Assembly: GCA_005879775.1 (NCBI GenBank)
Contig: VBJX01000016.1
Location: forward strand, 1-8,267
DNA from: Chloroflexota bacterium
GTDB lineage: Bacteria; Chloroflexota; Limnocylindria; QHBO01
Direction: 5' to 3'
DNA length: 8,267 bases
The notes under the pieces were generated by a model, which did no database searches, was not told the DNA's origin, and saw nothing but the letters and a program-made list of their open reading frames with translations. Shown here one piece after another: positions 5,074 through 8,267 of this stretch (position 1 is its first letter; every line of letters begins with the position of its first letter). Both the position numbers and the translations under genes were made by a program.

Positions 5074-6034
5074 CAAGCGGCCCCAGCTGCGGGCCAACAT
5101 CCATCGGCTCTTCGACGAGGCGCAGGCGACCGACCTCGCGCCGGGGATCGTGTCGTTGATCGAGTCCCGCGCGACCCGCGCCCAGATCCGCGAGGTGCCG
5201 GTCGACCGGATCCTCCCCAACCCCGCCCAGCCGCGGCTCTCCTATGAAGAGGACTCACTCACCGAGCTGGCCGATTCGATCCGCGAGCACGGCGTCCTGC
5301 AGCCGATCCTCGTCCGTCCGGTCGGGAGCCAGTACGAGCTGATCGCCGGCGAGCGCCGGTGGCGCGCCTCGCGAATGGCGGAGCGCGAAACGATCCCCGC
5401 CATCGTTGCCGAGTTCGACGAGGAGACCGCCCTGGAGGTGTCGATCATCGAGAACCTGCAGCGGGAGGATGTCTCTCCCCTGGAGGAGGCGGCGATGTTC
5501 GGCAAGATGACCGACCTGGGCTACTCGCTGCGGCAGCTCGCCCAGAAGATCGGCAAGGACAAGGGCTACGTCGAGAACCGGATGCGCCTGGCCGCCGCTC
5601 CACCAGAGGTCCGCGAGCTGGTGTCCCTGCGCAAAGACACCCTGAGCCACGCATACGAGCTGATGAAGGTTGGCGACGAGCGAACGCGGAAGCGGCTGGC
5701 GCGCCGAGTCGCCGCCGGTGAGCTGTCGCTCGCCAAGCTGCGAGCCATCACCGGTGGGAAGGCCGCGGAGCCCACCTCTGATGGCAAGCCCAGGCGCCGC
5801 GCGCAGACCGCTGCCGGCCGCATGGTCGCGGTGCGCATGGCCGATGACGCGCTGGTCAACAACCGGGCGCGGCTGGCCGATGCGATCGACGAGCTGGTGG
5901 GGATCATCGCCCAACGGGACCTGCTCGACGAGATTCCCGAGGTGAACCGCGACAACCTGGCGCGTAGCCTGACGGTCACCAAGCTCAAGCTCGAGAACGC
6001 GATCGCCATCATCCGGGCCACTCGCGAGGAGTAG
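5066..6034 (+). CDS. parB: Chromosome-partitioning protein ParB (Spo0J), parS-binding CTPase family
   Basis: A 322-residue ParB. In order it shows an N-terminal region with a ParA-contact-like basic segment (1-20), the ParB/sulfiredoxin domain with PNPAQPR (51-57), the C-box arginine patch GERRWRAS (95-102) and ENLQREDVSPLEEA (129-142), a helix-turn-helix DNA-binding domain (about 153-200, SLRQLAQKIGKDKGYVENR), a basic linker (KPRRRAQTAAGR, 241-252) and a C-terminal dimerisation domain (about 255-322). In the known family the middle domains bind CTP and parS DNA and slide along the chromosome. The start is TTG at 5066, seven bases after GAGGTG, overlapping parA. Codons 187-191 contain the degenerate third copy of the palindrome. 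No canonical parS (TGTTTCACGTGAAACA) is found in this window. The stop is 3 bp from the stop of the converging gene. Confidence 0.95.
   Translation: MASKRPQLRANIHRLFDEAQATDLAPGIVSLIESRATRAQIREVPVDRILPNPAQPRLSYEEDSLTELADSIREHGVLQPILVRPVGSQYELIAGERRWRASRMAERETIPAIVAEFDEETALEVSIIENLQREDVSPLEEAAMFGKMTDLGYSLRQLAQKIGKDKGYVENRMRLAAAPPEVRELVSLRKDTLSHAYELMKVGDERTRKRLARRVAAGELSLAKLRAITGGKAAEPTSDGKPRRRAQTAAGRMVAVRMADDALVNNRARLADAIDELVGIIAQRDLLDEIPEVNRDNLARSLTVTKLKLENAIAIIRATREE
5623..5638. repeat. Degenerate copy C of the palindrome (GTCCCTGCGCAAAGAC) inside parB
   Basis: The right half GCGCAAAGAC is identical to copy A; the left half differs at two positions (CC for TT). It encodes part of Ser-Leu-Arg-Lys-Asp in ParB, and the biotin carboxylase palindrome encodes the same Ser-Leu-Arg-Lys-Asp in its N-terminus. 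Resemblance could therefore come partly from protein coding. A parS inside spo0J is known in Bacillus subtilis. Confidence 0.3.
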
Positions 6035-6037
6035 CCC

Positions 6038-6394
6038 TCAGGGCGTGTAGCTCATCACCTGGCGCTCGGCGACGAGGAAGTCGATCAGCTTCCGGCGCGC
6101 CAGCGGGTCAGTTCGCCGCAGCCCGGCGACGGCGCGCGGAAGCTCGAAGATGGGTGCTGCCAGCTCGCCGGCGGTGTCGATTCCCACGACGTGATCCGGT
6201 CCTCCGCCGACGAGGAAGACGCGCTGAAAGCCGCGAGCGTCCAGCCCGCAGACCGCGCAGAAGGCAGCGACCGCGGTTCCGACGCCCTTTCGCTTGGCAA
6301 AGTCGATGAACAGGTCTGCCGCCCAATCGTCAATCTGCTCGTCCGACTGAGCCTCGACCATGGTCCGATACTCGCGATCGATGGTGGCGCTCAC
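6038..6394 (-). CDS. Hypothetical protein, 118 aa
   Basis: I do not recognise this protein. It is a small soluble protein without signal peptide or membrane segment. The N-terminal third is acidic (EAQSDEQIDDWAADLFIDF, 14-32), followed by a basic patch AKRKG (33-37), a CxxC pair (Cys46, Cys49), a glycine-rich turn VGGGPDHVVGID (62-73) and a basic C-terminus (LARRKLIDFLVAERQ). The start is GTG at 6394, chosen because GGAGG lies 4 nt upstream (6399-6403); longer in-frame versions add arginine-rich sequence typical of a spurious extension. A -10 (TAGAAT, 6424-6429) sits about 30 nt upstream. It converges on parB with 3 bp between the stops and is divergent from the gene at 6499. The gene is real by codon pattern and ribosome site; the function is unknown. 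Confidence 0.8.
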   Translation of the reverse strand: MSATIDREYRTMVEAQSDEQIDDWAADLFIDFAKRKGVGTAVAAFCAVCGLDARGFQRVFLVGGGPDHVVGIDTAGELAAPIFELPRAVAGLRRTDPLARRKLIDFLVAERQVMSYTP

Positions 6395-6423
6395 CGCTCC
6401 TCCGCACTTGGATGGCCAATGCA

Positions 6424-6429
6424 ATTCTA
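6424..6429 (-). promoter_or_regulatory. Probable -10 box for the 118-aa gene
   Basis: TAGAAT on the minus strand is 29 nt before the GTG start and would give a leader of about 22 nt carrying the GGAGG ribosome site. A TTGACC lies upstream but only 10 bp away, too close to act as its -35. The 104-bp divergent gap (6395-6498) contains this box and the -10 of the plus-strand gene; I see nothing else in it. Confidence 0.4.
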
Positions 6430-6486
6430 GCCAGCGGGCGGTCAATGCCGATGCGCCGGGACCCCATTTCGGGCCGGTCCATCGGC

Positions 6487-6492
6487 TATCCT
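6487..6492 (+). promoter_or_regulatory. -10 box of a leaderless gene
   Basis: TATCCT is followed by exactly 6 nt and then the GTG start of the 187-aa gene. Initiation at the usual distance would fall on the G of the start codon, giving a leaderless mRNA. There is no Shine-Dalgarno and no clear -35. Confidence 0.5.
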
Positions 6493-6498
6493 GCGGCC

Positions 6499-7062
6499 GT
6501 GATCGACCGCGCCGCGGACCCGAGAACCGAGGACACGATCGTCTACGAGCTGCTCCGCAGAGAGCGTGAGGACGCCGATCCCACGGTCGTCGGGACAGCC
6601 ACGTTCCAGGGTGGCCGCGCAACCGTCGCTGCTCCTGAGACGATCGCGGTCGCCGTCCGCGAGCTCCTCGAGCGGGCCTTCGTGGACCGCGTTCAGGCGG
6701 ACGAGCGTCCGCGTGGGTACCGGCGCAGCCGGCGGGGCCAGGTCGACATGCTGGTGCCCGGCATGCCCGAACACTTCGTCGCCCGCCTTCGGGGCCTGTG
6801 GCTCGCCTATCCCGATGGCTCAGTGGTCACCGCACGCCCGGCGCTGGCGGGACGTGCGGCGCCGGTCCTCCAGCCCCCGCTCCCCGACCTGGGCCAGGCG
6901 AGCTCGCCGGTCACCGATCCGTCCGTGCGTAGGGGGACGCTCAGCGAACGCGACGAGATCCTGCATGCTCGCCCCCTGGTCCGTGGCAACGATCCCCTCA
7001 CCGGGCTGCGGCCCGCGGAAGAGCGCACGGTGGCGCGGACCGACTGCGGCTGGATCGCCTGA
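6499..7062 (+). CDS. Hypothetical protein, 187 aa
   Basis: Not recognised. It is a soluble protein without signal peptide or membrane helix. Residues 1-75 are charged and look helical (IVYELLRREREDADPTVVG, then TIAVAVRELLERAFVDRVQ). A basic stretch GYRRSRRGQ (73-81) follows, then a more hydrophobic block (FVARLRGLWLAYPDGSVVTARPAL, quoted in part: RLRGLWLAYPDG 96-107), and a proline-rich, probably flexible C-terminal third with PLVRGNDPLTGLRPAEE (159-175). The start is GTG at 6499, because a -10-like TATCCT lies 6 nt upstream; earlier in-frame ATGs at 6412 and nearby lie upstream of that promoter and add sequence without a ribosome site. Another overlapping frame (6566-7351) is open but arginine/serine-rich and is judged a shadow. 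The gene is divergent from the 118-aa gene and lies 76 nt upstream of the 70-aa membrane gene. Confidence 0.75.
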   Translation: MIDRAADPRTEDTIVYELLRREREDADPTVVGTATFQGGRATVAAPETIAVAVRELLERAFVDRVQADERPRGYRRSRRGQVDMLVPGMPEHFVARLRGLWLAYPDGSVVTARPALAGRAAPVLQPPLPDLGQASSPVTDPSVRRGTLSERDEILHARPLVRGNDPLTGLRPAEERTVARTDCGWIA

Positions 7063-7126
7063 AAACATAGATTTACCGAGGTTCTCGGGCTGGACCGCGG
7101 GGTCGCGGCGGCGATTCGGGGTCCGC

Positions 7127-7132
7127 TATGAT
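7127..7132 (+). promoter_or_regulatory. -10 box of a leaderless membrane-protein gene
   Basis: TATGAT is followed by 6 nt and a GTG start, the same geometry as at 6487-6499. Both even share GGCC directly before GTG. No -35 or Shine-Dalgarno is seen. Confidence 0.5.
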
Positions 7133-7138
7133 CGGGCC

Positions 7139-7351
7139 GTGAAGAGGCGGCGCTTCTGGATCCTGCCGATCGGCATCGTGGCCGTGGCGATCGCCTACTA
7201 CTTCCTCAGCGGGCACGAGCCTTCCGGCTCGGTGCTGCTGCTGATCTGGGGCGGTGCCATGGCCGTGATGGGCTGGGTGCTGCTTCCCACCGTCGACAAC
7301 GTGGGTCCCACGGCGCCGGTCGACCCTGAGTACGAGCCCAAACGGGACTGA
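7139..7351 (+). CDS. Small two-helix membrane protein, 70 aa
   Basis: Residues 2-5 are basic (KRRR), followed by a hydrophobic helix (about 6-24, FWILPIGIVAVAIAYYFLSG), a short polar loop HEPSG (26-30), a second helix (about 31-50, VLLLIWGGAMAVMGWVLLP) and an acidic, proline-rich tail. The positive-inside rule puts both termini in the cytoplasm. The loop-helix pattern is faintly like small accessory subunits of cytochrome c oxidase in actinobacteria (CtaF type), but no oxidase gene is in view and this is only a suggestion. The start is GTG at 7139, 6 nt after a TATGAT box; the same frame stays open far upstream, but that part overlaps the 187-aa gene and has shadow-like composition. It converges on the lipoprotein gene. 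Confidence 0.7.
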   Translation: MKRRRFWILPIGIVAVAIAYYFLSGHEPSGSVLLLIWGGAMAVMGWVLLPTVDNVGPTAPVDPEYEPKRD

Positions 7352-7375
7352 GCCCATTTCCCCGCGCACGATGAT

Positions 7376-7476
7376 GCCGGGCAACTGTGGCTGCCCTGGC
7401 GGGTCACCCCACCAACACAGGTACCCGGCTCACCTCTCCTAACGGCCAATCGGCCGCTTTGTTAGTTGCCCCCGGC
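7376..7476. other. Compact inverted-repeat segment with three-way-junction folding potential
   Basis: The 133-bp gap between the convergent genes (7352-7484) holds an ordered set of complementary segments. The outer stem is GGGCAA (7379-7384) with TTGCCC (7466-7471), extendable by GCC/GGC (7376-7378/7474-7476) across a 2-nt bulge. Directly adjacent is helix 2, CTGTG (7385-7389) with CACAG (7416-7420), enclosing a GGGTCACCC hairpin. Helix 3 is CTAACGGCC (7439-7447) with GGCCG and TTAG (7452-7456, 7462-7465), a 4-nt loop and 5-nt bulge, ending where the outer stem resumes. No T-tract follows on either strand, so it is not a standard intrinsic terminator. It could be a 3' UTR structure, a small RNA, a bidirectional transcription barrier or a remnant MITE. 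I do not recognise a known riboswitch. Confidence 0.4.
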
Positions 7477-7484
7477 GCCGCGCT

Positions 7485-8162
7485 TCAGCGGATGCCGGTG
7501 TCATAGCTGATCTGCAGATCGGTGACGGGCTGGCCGGCCTCGACCATGAAGTCGACCGGCTGAGCCGTGCCCATCAGACCCTCGACCGGCTGCGGCACCA
7601 GGCGGTAGGAGCCCGGTGCCAGCCGGATCGTGAAGGTGCCGTCCTCCCCCGAGGTGGCACGGGCCACCCCATTCCCGTCGGAGTCCACGATGACCAGCTC
7701 GGCGCCGGCCACCGGACGTTCCGCGCAGTTGGGATCCGGCGGATACCTCTCCACCGGGCAGGTGGGTCCGGCGGTCACCACTCCTGAGACATCGCTCTTG
7801 TCCGGTATCGGATCTCCTGTCTCGCGCACCAGGGCGACTGCGCCGGCGCGTGTCACGTGGTACGTCCAACGATGCTCATGGATGCAGCCCGCGGGGCAAT
7901 CGCCCCAGCCGATCCGGATCAGCACGTCCCATCCATCACCGATCTCGGCGACGTCGTACCAGGCCGCCTGCCCGATCAGGCTCTCGTCGCGGGCCGTGAT
8001 CCCGGCAAAGCGCTCATCCTGTTGGAGCGCCAGGCGAGCCGCTGCATCGGGGCTGGTCACTGCTCCGCCGCCTGCACGGGTGCAGGAGAGCAGGAAGACC
8101 CCAAGGATCGCGACGGCGCCCGGGGCCAGGCGGAATCGTCGTCTCATGGCCGTGGGACGCAT
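7485..8162 (-). CDS. Lipoprotein with C-terminal carboxypeptidase-regulatory-like domain, 225 aa
   Basis: An exported lipoprotein of unknown specific role. It has a basic n-region (MRRRFRL), a hydrophobic core (about 13-25) and a lipobox LLSC with Cys27 as the lipidated residue. The mature N-domain (about 36-120) has RFAGITARDESLIGQ and a GWGDCPAGCIHEHRWTYHV block (85-103) with Cys89/Cys93 and two histidines. The C-domain (about 124-222) starts with SGVVTAGPTCPVERYPPDPN (126-145), has a second Cys pair (135, 146), RPVAGAELVIVDSDGNGV and APGSYRLVP (182-190), typical of beta-sandwich carboxypeptidase-regulatory/transthyretin-like repeats of surface proteins. The start is ATG at 8162, seven bases after GGAAG; the ATG at 8147 (220 aa) is possible but has no ribosome site. 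No catalytic motif is visible. Converges with the 70-aa gene. Confidence 0.85.
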   Translation of the reverse strand: MRPTAMRRRFRLAPGAVAILGVFLLSCTRAGGGAVTSPDAAARLALQQDERFAGITARDESLIGQAAWYDVAEIGDGWDVLIRIGWGDCPAGCIHEHRWTYHVTRAGAVALVRETGDPIPDKSDVSGVVTAGPTCPVERYPPDPNCAERPVAGAELVIVDSDGNGVARATSGEDGTFTIRLAPGSYRLVPQPVEGLMGTAQPVDFMVEAGQPVTDLQISYDTGIR

Positions 8163-8172
8163 GATGAGGCTT

Positions 8173-8212
8173 CCGGGTTCCCGGGACGACGGCCGTCCAA
8201 TGCCGCTAGACT
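8173..8212. promoter_or_regulatory. Divergent control region of the lipoprotein gene and a possible plus-strand gene
   Basis: Within the 58-bp gap are two close palindromes, CCGGG-TT-CCCGG (8173-8184) and GACGGCCGTC (8188-8197), followed by the plus-strand -10 candidate TAGACT (8207-8212). The second palindrome sits where the -35/spacer of that promoter would be. No convincing -10 for the lipoprotein gene is seen on the minus strand. Confidence 0.3.
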
Positions 8213-8220
8213 CGCCCGCG

Positions 8221-8267
8221 ATGATTGCCGGCGGATCCCTGTTCCGACGACATCCGCGCAACCCGAT
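8221..8267 (+). CDS. Possible start of a plus-strand gene, cut by window edge
   Basis: An ATG at 8221 follows TAGACT (8207-8212) by 8 nt, close to the leaderless spacing seen at 6499 and 7139. Only 15 complete codons are visible (MIAGGSLFRRHPRNP), too few to name a family. The call rests on promoter geometry alone. Confidence 0.35.
   Translation, partial: MIAGGSLFRRHPRNP

Noticed and set aside
4384..5220. Minus-strand open frame of 278 codons opposite parAB
   Set aside because: ParA and ParB motifs on the plus strand are complete; this frame has no ribosome site or family motifs.
6395..6622. N-terminal extension of the 118-aa protein to 194 aa
   Set aside because: The extension is Arg/Pro-rich, crosses the divergent promoter region and overlaps the opposite gene; the GTG at 6394 has GGAGG at good spacing.
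6566..7138. Upstream part of the frame that ends with the 70-aa membrane protein
   Set aside because: Arg/Ser-rich translation overlapping the 187-aa gene; the membrane protein has its own -10 and GTG at 7139.
7439..7471. Intrinsic terminator between convergent genes
   Set aside because: A stem is present but no T-tract follows on either strand, so a canonical Rho-independent terminator is not supported.
7854..7859. CACGTG core within TGTCACGTGG as a parS site
   Set aside because: The outer half-sites do not match canonical parS and the copy lies in the lipoprotein coding sequence.

Overview
This is a high-GC bacterial window (about two thirds G+C by eye) from what looks like a chromosome backbone, not a mobile region. 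The protein style, the short TANNNT boxes placed just in front of start codons, and the link between acyl-CoA carboxylase, methylmalonyl-CoA mutase and parAB suggest a deep-branching high-GC lineage such as Chloroflexota. That assignment is an inference with low confidence. No transposase, integrase, phage gene or CRISPR array is visible.

Left half (1-4136, minus strand): a propionyl-CoA / methylmalonyl-CoA module. In transcription order it holds a tRNA gene with a CAU anticodon, a carboxyltransferase beta subunit (PccB type), a biotin carboxylase, a small biotin carboxyl carrier protein, and the first 134 codons of a methylmalonyl-CoA mutase large subunit cut by the left window edge. The three carboxylase genes overlap each other. 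Together they would convert propionyl-CoA to methylmalonyl-CoA, which the mutase interconverts with succinyl-CoA. The epimerase is not in view.

Centre (4137-6034): a short divergent control region separates the tRNA/carboxylase transcript from parA-parB on the plus strand. It carries a perfect DnaA box (TTATCCACA on the minus strand), a weaker second box, a good -10 for the tRNA, and a 16-bp palindrome. A near-identical palindrome lies inside the non-conserved N-terminal extension of the biotin carboxylase gene, and a degenerate copy lies in parB. This repeated palindrome is the most interesting signal in the window: it could be a transcription-factor operator or a non-canonical parS (ParB-binding) site.

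Right part (6035-8267): small genes of unknown function. One (118 aa, minus) converges on parB with 3 bp between stop codons. Divergent to it is a 187-aa gene (plus), then a 70-aa two-helix membrane protein (plus), both apparently leaderless. A 225-aa lipoprotein (minus) with a C-terminal carboxypeptidase-regulatory-like domain follows, and a further plus-strand gene may begin at 8221. Between the convergent 70-aa and lipoprotein genes is a compact segment (7376-7476) whose inverted repeats fold into a neat three-way junction.
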